Numbered from the stretch's first letter, positions 7,307-15,190 are shown. The stretch: DNA of 28,576 bases from JBKHYG01 sp046565595 (GCA_046565595.1 JBKHYG010000074.1:1-28576); one strand, 5' to 3'. The notes: generated from the sequence alone by a model not told the origin. Made by a program: numbers and translations.

Positions 7307-8107
7307 TCAGCGCGCGAATGGGTCAGTGGGGTAGACGACCTCGGTCAGGAAGAGTCCGTGGGCAGGCGCGATCGGAGCCGCGGCGTGGCGGTCGCGGGCT
7401 GCCAGGACCCGGGCGGCCTCGGAAGGATCCCGATCCCCCTTGCCGCAGGCGACCATCCAGCCGACGATCGATCTGACCATCTGATGGCAGAACGAATCGG
7501 CCTCTACGCGGACCTCGAGCCGCTTGCCGGACGGACCGAGCATCTTGCCGTCGGGCCCCGGCCTCTTGCCGTCGGGCACGGTCTGGGTCGTCAGCGTCAC
7601 CTTGCGGAGCCGCCGGCTCGGCGGCCCTTGACCCTTACGGCAGAACGATGAGAAGTCGTGCTCTCCGATCAGATCCTTGGTAGCCGCCCGCATGCGCGTG
7701 ACCTTCAGGTCGTCACGGATCCACCACGAGTATCGGTCAAGGAACGGATCGGCAGTTGCGGAGCGATGCAACTGATACCGGTAGCGACGACGGATCGCGC
7801 TGAACCGCGCATCGAACCCGTCTGGCACGATGGCGGCGTCGCGAACCACGATTGCGGCCTCGTTCCAGGCGTTCAGCCGGTCGAGCAACCAGCCAGGCTC
7901 GGTCCCAGCGGGTGCATCGAAGCTGAAGACCTGTGCTTCGGCGTGGACACCAGCGTCGGTACGGCCGGCCGCTGTGGTTACGATGGGCTGGCGCAGCAGG
8001 TGTGCCAGTCGCTCTTCGAGTTGGCCTTGGACCGTGACCTGACCAGGCTGACGCGCGAGCCCTCGATAGTCGGTCCCGTCGTACGCGACCTTCAACGCGA
8101 TCTTCAA
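7307..8107 (-). CDS. truA: tRNA pseudouridine(38-40) synthase TruA
   Basis: 266 aa. TruA isomerises uridines 38-40 in the anticodon arm. Seen: LKVAYDGTDYRGLARQPGQ, the catalytic AAGRTDAGVHA with Asp51, YRYQLHR, and SFCHQMVRSIVGWMV near the C-terminal third. The start is set at a TTG at 8107 with GAGG five bases upstream, giving the usual (M)KIALKVAYDG N-terminus; a TTG at 8140 has no ribosome site. Odd: a low-complexity loop with PDGK/PSGK units (about residues 193-209) before LEVRVEADSF. It lies 82 bases after rplQ, across a strong hairpin. Convergent with the synthetase cassette, with a one-base gap. Confidence 0.93.
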   Translation of the reverse strand: MKIALKVAYDGTDYRGLARQPGQVTVQGQLEERLAHLLRQPIVTTAAGRTDAGVHAEAQVFSFDAPAGTEPGWLLDRLNAWNEAAIVVRDAAIVPDGFDARFSAIRRRYRYQLHRSATADPFLDRYSWWIRDDLKVTRMRAATKDLIGEHDFSSFCRKGQGPPSRRLRKVTLTTQTVPDGKRPGPDGKMLGPSGKRLEVRVEADSFCHQMVRSIVGWMVACGKGDRDPSEAARVLAARDRHAAAPIAPAHGLFLTEVVYPTDPFAR

Positions 8108-8147
8108 GCCGACCTCGCGCAACGAGGGTCGATGGCGCAAACGCGAA

Positions 8148-8168
8148 CGCGCCGGGATACCCGACGCG
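8148..8168 (-). terminator. hairpin between rplQ and truA (partial terminator or processing site)
   Basis: A 9-bp stem (one G-U pair) of type CGCGTCGGG/CCCGGCGCG with a TAT loop. The downstream bases TTCGCGTTTGCG are only partly U-rich. It would lower truA expression relative to the ribosomal genes by attenuation or mRNA processing. Confidence 0.4.
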
Positions 8169-8189
8169 TTGGCTGGAAGTAACCGAGGA

Positions 8190-8561
8190 TCACTCGTCGC
8201 TGCTGCCCTGATCCACGAGCTCGATGATCGCCATCGGAGCAGAGTCGCCCTTGCGGAAACCGGTCTTGACGATGCGCGTGTAGCCGCCAGGCCGCTCCTT
8301 GAAACGAGGCGCGATATCGGCGAACAGCGTGTGCACGATCTCTTTGTCGTTGATGACGCGCAACACGCGGCGCCGAGCGGCCAGGTCGCCCCTCTTGGCG
8401 AAGGTGATCATGCGTTCGGCCAGCGGACGCGCCATCTTCGCCTTGGCTTCGGTCGTCTGGACCTGACCTTGGATGAACAGGGACTTGCAGAGACCCGCGA
8501 GGATCTTCTTCTGGTGTGCAGGACCCGAACCGAGGCGGGGTCCTTGCTTGGGCTTAGGCAT
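8190..8561 (-). CDS. rplQ: 50S ribosomal protein L17
   Basis: 123 aa. Seen: N-terminal MPKPKQGPRLGSGPAHQKKILAGL and the (T)TEAKAKMARPLAERMITFAKRGD core typical of L17, with the C-terminal GGYTRIVKTGFRKGDSAPMAIIEL. It begins six bases after the rpoA stop, the usual end of the alpha operon. Confidence 0.98.
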   Translation of the reverse strand: MPKPKQGPRLGSGPAHQKKILAGLCKSLFIQGQVQTTEAKAKMARPLAERMITFAKRGDLAARRRVLRVINDKEIVHTLFADIAPRFKERPGGYTRIVKTGFRKGDSAPMAIIELVDQGSSDE

Positions 8562-8567
8562 CGGCGA

Positions 8568-9503
8568 TCAGTCCCTCAAGCTCAGGCCCATCTGGGCGAG
8601 CTTCTCCTTGACCTCGTCGATCGACTTCTGCCCGAAGTTGCGGATGTCGAGCAGATCCTGCTCGGTGCGCGTGACGAGCTCACCGATCGTGTTGATCGAT
8701 TCGCGCTTCAGGCAGTTGTACGAACGGACCGAGAGTTCGAGCTCTTCAACCGGCAACGCCATCTCGGAGGAACGGAACTGCTCCTCAGGAGCCGGACCCA
8801 GCGTCAACGCCTCGGCCTCACCCGAAACGCCTGACACGAGTCCGAGCAGATCGACCAGCGTCTTGCCGGCAGCCGCGAAAGCTTCCTTCGGGCTGACAGC
8901 GCCGCTCGTCTCGACATCGATGACCAGACGATCGAAGTTGGTCTGCCCTTCGACACGGGTCGGTTCGACCTCGTAGGCGACGCGACGAACCGGCGTGAAG
9001 ACCGAGTCGACCGGGACGACACCGATCGTGTCAACGCCTTCCTTGTTCTTCTCGGCGGTCACATATCCGCGACCACGCTCGACGGTCAACTCCATGTTCA
9101 GCCGGCCGCTCTTGTTCAGCGTTGCGAGCCGAAGGTCAGGATTCAACACCTCGATCCCGGCCGGAACCTCGAGGTCGGCGGCGGTCACATCTTTGGGTCC
9201 CGTCGCGCGCAGGAACACGCTGACGGGCTCATCGTGCTCGGAGCGAAGGATCAGATCCTTCACATTGAGCACGAGTTCGACGACATCCTCTTTGACGCCG
9301 GGGATGGTAGAGAACTCGTGCTGGATCCCTTCGACACGCAACTGGGTCACAGCGGTGCCGGGGATCGAGCTCAGCAGCGTGCGCCGAAGCGCGTTGCCGA
9401 GCGTGTGCCCGAAGCCTGGTTCGAGCGGTTCGATCGCGAACCGCCACCGGGTATCGGTGAGCGGCTCTTCGACGATCTGGGGACGGTGGAGCGTCAACAG
9501 CAC
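8568..9503 (-). CDS. rpoA: DNA-directed RNA polymerase subunit alpha
   Basis: 311 aa, typical. The N-terminal assembly domain (about 1-230) carries EPLEPGFGHTLGNALRRTLLS. The C-terminal domain (about 240-311) carries LELSVRSYNCLKRESINTIGEL and RNFGQKS, the helix-hairpin-helix face that contacts UP elements and activators. GTG start with AGGA six bases upstream. It lies between rpsD and rplQ in canonical order. Confidence 0.99.
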   Translation of the reverse strand: MLLTLHRPQIVEEPLTDTRWRFAIEPLEPGFGHTLGNALRRTLLSSIPGTAVTQLRVEGIQHEFSTIPGVKEDVVELVLNVKDLILRSEHDEPVSVFLRATGPKDVTAADLEVPAGIEVLNPDLRLATLNKSGRLNMELTVERGRGYVTAEKNKEGVDTIGVVPVDSVFTPVRRVAYEVEPTRVEGQTNFDRLVIDVETSGAVSPKEAFAAAGKTLVDLLGLVSGVSGEAEALTLGPAPEEQFRSSEMALPVEELELSVRSYNCLKRESINTIGELVTRTEQDLLDIRNFGQKSIDEVKEKLAQMGLSLRD

Positions 9504-9528
9504 AGGTGTTCCTCGCTTCGGGTCGAGA

Positions 9529-10158
9529 TCACTTCGAGTAGAGCTCGACGATCATCTGCTCTTGGACCGGGGTGTCGATCATGTGACGCTCAGGCAACTG
9601 AGCGACGATCGCCTTCAGGTCTGCACGGTCTACCTGCAACCAAGGCGGGGTAGGCCGGTTCTCGTTCACGGCCAGCGCATGCTGGACCGGGGTCAAGCTC
9701 TTGCTCTTGGCACGGATGCTCACGACATCGTTGGCCTTCACGCGCATCGACGGGATCGACGCCTTGCGGCCATTGATCTCGACATGCCCATGACGAACGA
9801 GTTGGCGAGCCTGGTCGCGGCTGAGCGCGAACCCGGTCCGGAACAACACATTGTCCAGACGGCTCTCGAGGATCTGCAACAGGTTCTCGCCGGTGATGCC
9901 GGGTCTACGGACCGCTTCCTCGTAAGCGTTGCGGAACTGACGCTCCAACACACCGTAGGTGCGCCGCGCGCGCTGCTTCTGACGCAGCTGGTTCTTGTAC
10001 TCGGTGTCCTTGCTGCGGCCGCGACCGTGCTGTCCCGGAGGGAACGGGCCGCGCTTCTCGATCGCGCACTTGGGCGTGTCGCAGCGCGTGCCTTTCAGGA
10101 AGAGCTTGATGCCTTCGCGGCGACAGAGCTTGCAGTCGGCGTCGGTATAGCGAGCCAT
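9529..10158 (-). CDS. rpsD: 30S ribosomal protein S4, zinc-binding form
   Basis: 209 aa. S4 nucleates 30S assembly and is the classic alpha-operon regulator. Seen: N-terminal zinc-type cysteines C9, C12, C26, C31; GPFPPGQHG; and the S4 RNA-binding domain LESRLDNVLFRTGFA...ARQLVRHGHVEINGR. Its ATG overlaps the rpsK stop by one base. The frame is open to 10188, but 10158 gives the family N-terminus MARYTDADCKLCR. Confidence 0.98.
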   Translation of the reverse strand: MARYTDADCKLCRREGIKLFLKGTRCDTPKCAIEKRGPFPPGQHGRGRSKDTEYKNQLRQKQRARRTYGVLERQFRNAYEEAVRRPGITGENLLQILESRLDNVLFRTGFALSRDQARQLVRHGHVEINGRKASIPSMRVKANDVVSIRAKSKSLTPVQHALAVNENRPTPPWLQVDRADLKAIVAQLPERHMIDTPVQEQMIVELYSK

Positions 10159-10544
10159 CAGACCCTCCTCCGACGCGGCGGACGGCACCCGTTGTGAGGA
10201 ACAGGCGTGGTGTCGTTGATGCCCGCGATCTCGAGGCCGGCTGCTGCCAGAGAACGGATCGCGGTCTCGCGGCCAGCGCCAGGACCCTTCACGAACACAT
10301 CGACCTTGCGCATGCCGTTCTCGATCGCTGCCTTGGCTGCCTTCTCGGCTGCCAGCTGCGCTGCGAACGGGGTCGACTTGCGCGAGCCCTTGAACCCGAC
10401 CTGGCCGCTGGACGCCCAGGAGATCGTGGCACCGGTCAGGTCGGTGATGGTCACGATCGTGTTGTTGAAAGTGCTCTTGATGTGAGCGTGCCCGTGGGGC
10501 ACATTCTTCTTCTCTTTGCGCTTGCCGCGCTTCTGCTTCGCCAA
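10158..10544 (-). CDS. rpsK: 30S ribosomal protein S11
   Basis: 128 aa. S11 lies on the 30S platform near the mRNA exit. Seen: HIKSTFNNTIVTITD, SSGQVGFKGSRKSTPFAAQ, KGPGAGRETAIRSL and the C-terminal GCRPPRRRRV. The start is TTG, with GGAG six bases upstream. Confidence 0.98.
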   Translation of the reverse strand: MAKQKRGKRKEKKNVPHGHAHIKSTFNNTIVTITDLTGATISWASSGQVGFKGSRKSTPFAAQLAAEKAAKAAIENGMRKVDVFVKGPGAGRETAIRSLAAAGLEIAGINDTTPVPHNGCRPPRRRRV

Positions 10545-10562
10545 GTGTTACTCCGTGATCTG

Positions 10563-10946
10563 TTACTTCTTCGCGCGGACCTTCTTGGAACCGGCGACGG
10601 TCTTCTTCGGGCCCTTGCGTGTGCGTGCGTTCGTGTGGGTGCGCTGGCCGCGAACGGGCAGACCCGAACGGTGGCGACGCCCCTGGTAGCAGCCGATCTC
10701 GATCTTGCGCTTGATGTTGGCCTGAACCTCGCGGCGCAGATCACCTTCCACGCGCAGCTCGTTCTCGATGTATTCGCGGATCCGGTGAACCTCGTCATCG
10801 GTGAGGTCGCGGGTACGCACGCTCTCCTCGATGTTGGTGGCCGCCAGCGCCTGTTGCGCCGTCGTCTTACCGATGCCGAAGATGTAGGTGAGGCTGATCA
10901 CCACGCGCTTGTCGCGTGGGAGGTCTACGCCTGCGATACGAGCCAT
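10563..10946 (-). CDS. rpsM: 30S ribosomal protein S13
   Basis: 127 aa. S13 forms intersubunit bridges and contacts P-site tRNA. Seen: MARIAGVDLPRDKRVVISLTY, FGIGKTTAQ, GCYQGRRHRSGLPVRGQRT and a Lys-rich tail. It follows rpmJ by nine bases. Confidence 0.98.
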   Translation of the reverse strand: MARIAGVDLPRDKRVVISLTYIFGIGKTTAQQALAATNIEESVRTRDLTDDEVHRIREYIENELRVEGDLRREVQANIKRKIEIGCYQGRRHRSGLPVRGQRTHTNARTRKGPKKTVAGSKKVRAKK

Positions 10947-10955
10947 AGTCTCTGA

Positions 10956-11069
10956 TTACCCCTGACGCTGCTTGTGGCGAGAGTCCTCACAGATGACCAT
11001 GACCCGGCCGTTGCGGCGGATCACCCTGCATTTCTCGCACATCTTCTTGACGCTTGGACGGACCTTCAT
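10956..11069 (-). CDS. rpmJ: 50S ribosomal protein L36, zinc-binding form
   Basis: 37 aa, the standard length. A single zinc knuckle is formed by C11, C14, C27 and H32, the zinc-containing (C+) version. AGGGG lies six bases before the ATG. It is the first gene of the rpmJ-rpsM-rpsK-rpsD-rpoA-rplQ run, and its own promoter is at 11159-11188. infA, which usually precedes it, is missing. Confidence 0.97.
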   Translation of the reverse strand: MKVRPSVKKMCEKCRVIRRNGRVMVICEDSRHKQRQG

Positions 11070-11134
11070 GTGGTTCCCCTGATCTGGTTCTGGACCCGGG
11101 CACACCACAGGTACGCAAGGCGCACAGGGGCCAA

Positions 11135-11148
11135 CCCCGGGTCCGGGG
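11135..11148 (-). other. GC hairpin in the rpmJ leader
   Basis: CCCCGG and CCGGGG arms with a two-base centre (practical 5-bp stem, 4-base loop) lie just downstream of the deduced transcription start. No U tract follows. It may stabilise the 5' end or act in attenuation. Confidence 0.35.
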
Positions 11149-11158
11149 CAGGTGGGGC

Positions 11159-11188
11159 ATGGTAGCACCCCTGACCTGCGGAGGCCAA
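11159..11188 (-). promoter_or_regulatory. promoter of the rpmJ / alpha operon
   Basis: TTGGCC (11188-11183), an 18-base spacer and TACCAT (11164-11159) on the - strand. The start would be near 11152, giving a leader of about 80 bases before rpmJ. It has the same geometry as the tuf and rplM promoters and lies downstream of the toxin gene. Confidence 0.6.
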
Positions 11189-11205
11189 GTCCTGACCTCC
11201 TCGTC

Positions 11206-11592
11206 CTAAGACCTCGCGTCCAGACAGCCCGAGTCGAACTGACGCACCGATGTATCAGCTGTGACCAGGGATAATCCCTCGATCTGGGCTTGAGCCACCA
11301 ACATCCTGTCGAACGGATCGCGATGGTCCCATTCGAGCCAGGCAGCGCGCCTGGCATGCCTCGCGCTCACCTCCAACTCGAGGAACCCTCCCTCATAGAG
11401 AGCCTCCAACATGCCCGAGGGGACTCTCAACTTCCCGGCAGCAGCCTTGATCTCGAGCTCCCAGATGGTCGCCGACGACACATAGACCTCAGAGGAGGGG
11501 TCAGCGATGGCCTCCCGGGTCTGCGGTCCCAACTCAGCGGCGTCGGAGAGCCACCAGAGGAACACATGGCCGTCCAGCAGGAGTGCCTTCAC
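11206..11592 (-). CDS. PIN-domain RNase toxin (VapC type) of a Phd-linked pair
   Basis: 128 aa. PIN fold with the acidic catalytic set visible: Asp7 (LLLDGH), Glu45 (IWELEIK), Asp92/Asp95 (HRDPFDRMLVAQAQ) and Asp113 (LVTADTSV). VapC-type toxins cleave tRNA or rRNA loops. The normal DTH motif reads DGH here, a substitution next to the first catalytic Asp that may weaken the metal site. GTG start, overlapping the antitoxin stop by 4 bp (GTGA). It sits between map and rpmJ, the usual infA position. Confidence 0.92.
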   Translation of the reverse strand: MKALLLDGHVFLWWLSDAAELGPQTREAIADPSSEVYVSSATIWELEIKAAAGKLRVPSGMLEALYEGGFLELEVSARHARRAAWLEWDHRDPFDRMLVAQAQIEGLSLVTADTSVRQFDSGCLDARS

Positions 11593-11819
11593 GAGGCTTC
11601 GAACGCGTCGGCCACCTCGGCAGGAAGCTCATCGAAGTCCGGGGAGATCCAGACCTGGCCCCGCCAGGCCCCAGGCTGGCGGGGGCTGGTCACCTTGCCA
11701 AGCGGAACCAACTGCGCCACCGGTTTACCGGCCTTGCCGATCGTTATCACCTCGCCGGCCAACACCCTCTCGATCAACTTCGAGAGATGGGTCTTGGCCT
11801 CGTGGATGTTGACCAGCAT
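11589..11819 (-). CDS. Phd/YefM-family antitoxin
   Basis: 76 aa. The N-terminal half is a Phd/YefM fold that dimerises and binds operator DNA: NIHEAKTHLSKLIERVLAGEVITIGKAG and KPVAQLVPLG. The C-terminal half (about 45-76), ending FDELPAEVADAFEAS, is the toxin-wrapping tail. It lies directly upstream of, and overlaps, the PIN toxin gene. A 9-bp inverted repeat immediately before the ATG is the likely autoregulatory operator. Confidence 0.92.
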   Translation of the reverse strand: MLVNIHEAKTHLSKLIERVLAGEVITIGKAGKPVAQLVPLGKVTSPRQPGAWRGQVWISPDFDELPAEVADAFEAS

Positions 11820-11821
11820 GA

Positions 11822-11844
11822 AACTTAGTCTACTTGACTAAGTT
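11822..11844 (-). promoter_or_regulatory. antitoxin operator: inverted repeat containing the -10 box
   Basis: Perfect 9-bp arms AACTTAGTC / GACTAAGTT separated by five bases, ending three bases from the antitoxin ATG. On the - strand the repeat contains TAGACT (11832-11827), a TANNNT -10 box seven bases before the ATG. Repressor bound here would cover the promoter. The same repeat lies nine bases beyond the map stop and could also form a hairpin ending in UUUC that ends map transcripts. Confidence 0.65.
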
Positions 11845-11852
11845 GGGCGGGT

Positions 11853-12614
11853 CTAGCCCTCGTCGGGACGGCGGGTCAGCACCTCAGGGCCCTCGGGGAG
11901 GATGGCGATCGTGTGCTCCCAATGGCTGGACAGGCTGCCGTCGGCGGTGACCACCGTCCAGCCGTCTTCCAAGAGCCTCGTCTCGGCACTGCCGATGTTC
12001 ACCATCGGCTCGATCGCGATGACCATCCCCTCCTTCAGGGGGATGCCCTTGCCTGAGCGGCCGTGGTTAGGGATCGGCGGGTCTTCGTGCAGGGACCGTC
12101 CGATGCCGTGACCGACATATTCCCGAACCACGCTGAACCCGGCGGCTTCGACGATGCTCTGCACGGCCTCGCCGATGTCGCCCACCCGGTTGCCTATACG
12201 AGCCTGCTCTATGCCGGCCTCGAGGGAGGCTCTGGTGACCTCACTCAGACGCCTGGCTTGTTCGCTCGGCTCGCCGATGAAGACGGTCATCGCAGAGTCG
12301 CCATGGAAGCCTTCGACTATGGCGCCACAATCGATCTTGAGGACATCGCCCTCGAGGATGGTGACCTTCTCGTCAGGGATACCGTGAACGATCTCGCCGT
12401 TCAACGAGGTGCACAGCGTGCCCGTGAAGCCGCGATAGCCCTTGAAACTGGGGGCCGCGCCGCGGGATCGGATGTGATCCTCTGCGATCTGATCGAGTTC
12501 GGCTGTGGTCATACCGGCCTTGACCGAATCCCGGCACAACACCAGCGTCTCAGCGACGATGCGGCCGGCTTGGCGCATCAGATCGATCTCTTCGGGCCGC
12601 TTCCTGTAGATCAT
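11853..12614 (-). CDS. map: methionine aminopeptidase, type I
   Basis: 253 aa. It removes the initiator Met from nascent proteins. The dinuclear metal ligands are all present: Asp95, Asp106, His169, Glu202 and Glu233, with His78 as the substrate-side histidine. The pattern DCGAIVEGFHGDSAMT, GHGIGRSLHEDP and IEPM is typical of type Ia. No N-terminal zinc-finger extension. The ATG overlaps the adk stop by one base, so it is coupled to adk. Confidence 0.98.
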   Translation of the reverse strand: MIYRKRPEEIDLMRQAGRIVAETLVLCRDSVKAGMTTAELDQIAEDHIRSRGAAPSFKGYRGFTGTLCTSLNGEIVHGIPDEKVTILEGDVLKIDCGAIVEGFHGDSAMTVFIGEPSEQARRLSEVTRASLEAGIEQARIGNRVGDIGEAVQSIVEAAGFSVVREYVGHGIGRSLHEDPPIPNHGRSGKGIPLKEGMVIAIEPMVNIGSAETRLLEDGWTVVTADGSLSSHWEHTIAILPEGPEVLTRRPDEG

Positions 12615-13258
12615 CAGGACACGGCCGATTCGATCGCTGCCGCGATCTTGGCCTCGGTCTCACCGGGCGTACCGCTGCCGTCCACCTCGGCCAGCAGACC
12701 CTTGTTCCGGTAGTAGTCAACGACGGGGGCGGTCTGCTCGCGGAAGACGACCAGACGCTTGGCGACCACCTCTGGACGATCGTCCTCGCGGACCATGCGA
12801 TGAGCGCCGCATCCGTCGCACACCCCAGGGTCCCCGTCGACGACGGCACCTGGCCGACCGCACTCGGGACACACGGCTCGCCAGGCGAGTCGCTCGATGA
12901 TGATCTCGTCGGGCGCCGAGAGCGAGACGACACGGTCGAGCGGCTTATCCAGTTCGGTGAGCGTGTGATCCAACGCTTCTGCCTGCACGACGGTCCTCGG
13001 GAACCCATCCAGCAGGAAACCTGGCTTGGCATCGGGCAGCGAGATCCGCTCTCTAAGCATCCCGATCACGACCTCGTCGGGAACGAGTTTCCCGGCGTCC
13101 ATGAACCCCTTGGCCTTGCGGCCCAAGGGGGTGTTACCGCGGACCTCGGCCCGCAACAGGTCGCCGGTAGCGATGTGCGGGATGTTGAAGCGCTCGACGA
13201 TCCGAGCAGCCTGCGTACCCTTCCCAACGCCTGGAGGGCCGAGCAGGATGATGCGCAT
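12614..13258 (-). CDS. adk: adenylate kinase with Cys4 LID domain
   Basis: 214 aa, long form. It interconverts ATP+AMP and 2 ADP. P-loop GPPGVGKGT (7-15), AMP-site TGDLLR and GFPRT, LID at about 125-160 with C130, C133, C147 and C150 (CPECG, CDGCG), a structural zinc site. Well-studied actinobacterial Adks (e.g. mycobacterial) lack the long LID, so this form is notable. It starts immediately after the secY stop with no gap. Confidence 0.98.
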   Translation of the reverse strand: MRIILLGPPGVGKGTQAARIVERFNIPHIATGDLLRAEVRGNTPLGRKAKGFMDAGKLVPDEVVIGMLRERISLPDAKPGFLLDGFPRTVVQAEALDHTLTELDKPLDRVVSLSAPDEIIIERLAWRAVCPECGRPGAVVDGDPGVCDGCGAHRMVREDDRPEVVAKRLVVFREQTAPVVDYYRNKGLLAEVDGSGTPGETEAKIAAAIESAVS

Positions 13259-14545
13259 CTAGCTCAAGAATCCTTCGTAGTTGCGCATCATCAGTTGGCT
13301 CTCGACCTGCTTCATCGTCTCGAGTGCGACACCGACCATGATCAGCACGCTGGCACCCGCGAACGGGAAGGCCTGGATGTTCCACACGCCTTGAGCGACG
13401 CCAGGGAGAACGGCCAACACGCCGATGAACACGGCTCCCGGCAGCGTGATGCGACTCAGGATGTGCTCCAGGTACTCGGAGGTGTAACGGCCCGGACGGA
13501 TGCCGGGGATGAACCCGCCGTACTTCTTCATGTTGTCGGCGACATCGGTCGGATTGAAGGTGATGGCCGTATAGAAGTAGGTGAAGAAGATGATCAGCGT
13601 GAAGTAGACACCGATGTAGATCCAGCTCGCCGGGTTCGCGAAGGTCCGGTTCACGAAGTCCTGGAAGCCCTGGCTGCTGACGATCGTGGAAGCCAGGACC
13701 GGCAGGTAGAGCAGCGAGGACGCGAAGATGATCGGGACCACGCCCGCCTGGTTGACCTTCATCGGGATGTAGGTCGCAGAGCCCCCGTAGGTGCGGCGAC
13801 CGACGATGCGTTTGGCATATTGGACCGGTATCCGTCGTTGGCCTTGTTCGACCGTCACGACCGCGATGATGATCAGCACGCCGAGCGCGATGAAGACCGA
13901 TCCCTTGGCGGGACCAGCCGCGCCCCAGAGCGCCGCCCCTTGAGCAGGCATGCTCGCGATGATCGAGGCGAAGATCAGCAGCGACATGCCGTTGCCGATG
14001 CCTCGTTGCGTGATGAGTTCGCCCATCCACATGATCAGAGCGGTACCAGCCGTGAGCGTGATCACGACGAGGCTGATGCGGCTCACAGAGTGGTCGGGGA
14101 AGAAGTCGCGGATGCCGCCGAACAGGTTCCCGGTGTTCGCGGTCACCACGATCCCAAGCGACTGGAGCAGCGCGAGAACGACGGTCATGTAGCGGGTGTA
14201 CTGGGTGATCTTCTTGCGGCCGACCTCGCCCTCCTTCTGCAGCGCTTCCAGACGCGGGATCACCACGGTCAGCAACTGCATGATGATCGAGGAGGTGATG
14301 TAGGGCATGATGCCCAGGGCGAAGATGGCGAAGTTGGTCAACGCGCCGCCGCTGAACAGGTTGATCAGCGTGTAGACGCCGCCGCCCTGCTCAGCCTGCT
14401 GCCGAAGCTCTTGGACCTTGTCGAAATCGACCCCGGGGAGCGGGATGTGAGCCCCGAACCGGTACAGCGCGATGACGAAGATCGTGAAGAAGATCTTCTT
14501 CCGCAGATCTGGGACCTTGAAAGCGTTCCGGAAAGCACGAAGCAC
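13259..14545 (-). CDS. secY: preprotein translocase subunit SecY
   Basis: 428 aa, about ten hydrophobic membrane spans. SecY is the protein-conducting channel. Seen: PDLRKKIFFTIFVIALYRFGAHIP-type start, FALGIMPYITSSIIMQLL, a long cytoplasmic loop RRTYGGSATYIPMKVNQAGVVPIIF and a GIRPGRYTSEYLEHILSRITLPGA loop contacting SecA/ribosome. GTG start, 16 bases after rplO, in canonical position. Confidence 0.98.
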   Translation of the reverse strand: MLRAFRNAFKVPDLRKKIFFTIFVIALYRFGAHIPLPGVDFDKVQELRQQAEQGGGVYTLINLFSGGALTNFAIFALGIMPYITSSIIMQLLTVVIPRLEALQKEGEVGRKKITQYTRYMTVVLALLQSLGIVVTANTGNLFGGIRDFFPDHSVSRISLVVITLTAGTALIMWMGELITQRGIGNGMSLLIFASIIASMPAQGAALWGAAGPAKGSVFIALGVLIIIAVVTVEQGQRRIPVQYAKRIVGRRTYGGSATYIPMKVNQAGVVPIIFASSLLYLPVLASTIVSSQGFQDFVNRTFANPASWIYIGVYFTLIIFFTYFYTAITFNPTDVADNMKKYGGFIPGIRPGRYTSEYLEHILSRITLPGAVFIGVLAVLPGVAQGVWNIQAFPFAGASVLIMVGVALETMKQVESQLMMRNYEGFLS

Positions 14546-14561
14546 GGGGCGACTTCCTCTC

Positions 14562-15011
14562 TTACTTGGTCAGTTGCTCGACGCTACCGCCTGCGGCCGC
14601 GATCTTCTCGCGAGCGGACCTGCTGAACGCGTGCGCCTTGACGGTCACCGCGAAGCCCAGGGAGCCATCACCCAGGATCTTGACCTTGGAACGCTGGTTG
14701 CGCACCAGGCCCTTCTCCTTGAGGGTGGCGGGTTCGACGGTGTCTCCAGCGCTGAACCGATCGGTGATCGCCGACAGGTTCACGGGCTGGTACTCGGTCT
14801 TGAAAGGATGGTTCGAGAACCCTTTGAGCTTGGGCAGCCGGCGGTACAGCGGCATCTGGCCGCCCTCGAACCATGCGGGGACCGTCCCGCGTGCGCCTGT
14901 TCCCTTGGTGCCGCGGGTAGAGGTCTTACCGTGACCCGAACCTATCCCGCGACCGACGCGCTTCTTCTTGCGATGCGCCCCCGGGGCGGGACGCAGATGA
15001 TGAAGCTTCAT
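14562..15011 (-). CDS. rplO: 50S ribosomal protein L15
   Basis: 149 aa. Seen: MKLHHLRPAPGAHRKKKRVGRGIGSGHGKTSTRGTKG-type basic Gly-rich N-terminus, FEGGQMPLYRRLPKLKGF and the C-terminal FSRSAREKIAAAGGSVE. Its start overlaps the rpmD stop by 4 bp. Confidence 0.98.
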   Translation of the reverse strand: MKLHHLRPAPGAHRKKKRVGRGIGSGHGKTSTRGTKGTGARGTVPAWFEGGQMPLYRRLPKLKGFSNHPFKTEYQPVNLSAITDRFSAGDTVEPATLKEKGLVRNQRSKVKILGDGSLGFAVTVKAHAFSRSAREKIAAAGGSVEQLTK

Positions 15012-15190
15012 GCTTCCTCCTCGACCTTCACGAGATGCGAGACCTTGGCAACCTGGCCACGGAAACTCGGCGTGTCATCGTGTACGGCTGACGAACTGAC
15101 CTTACGCAGACCCAGGGCCTCGACCGTCGCGCGTTGACGCTTGGTCGTGCCCGGTAGCCCGCGCACCAGGGTCACCTTGACCTTTGACAT
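15008..15190 (-). CDS. rpmD: 50S ribosomal protein L30
   Basis: 60 aa. Seen: KVTLVRGLPGTTKRQRATVEALGLRK, the L30 signature. Two ATGs are in tandem; the second (15190) gives better spacing from GAGGG and overlaps the rpsE stop by one base. Confidence 0.96.
   Translation of the reverse strand: MSKVKVTLVRGLPGTTKRQRATVEALGLRKVSSSAVHDDTPSFRGQVAKVSHLVKVEEEA

Noticed and set aside
7056..7334. Alternative 92-codon frame overlapping the 81-aa partner gene
   Set aside because: It starts within the synthetase, is low in sequence character (Arg/Gly/Ser-rich) and runs over truA; the 81-aa frame has a coupled ATGA start and normal protein composition.
11070..11205. Possible small or degenerate infA before rpmJ
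   Set aside because: Only 136 bases; no IF-1-like sequence on the - strand, and the segment contains a promoter and a GC hairpin.
12800..14626. 608-codon open frame on the + strand opposite secY and adk
   Set aside because: Antisense shadow; Asp/Arg/His-rich without a recognisable fold, while the - strand encodes complete SecY and Adk.
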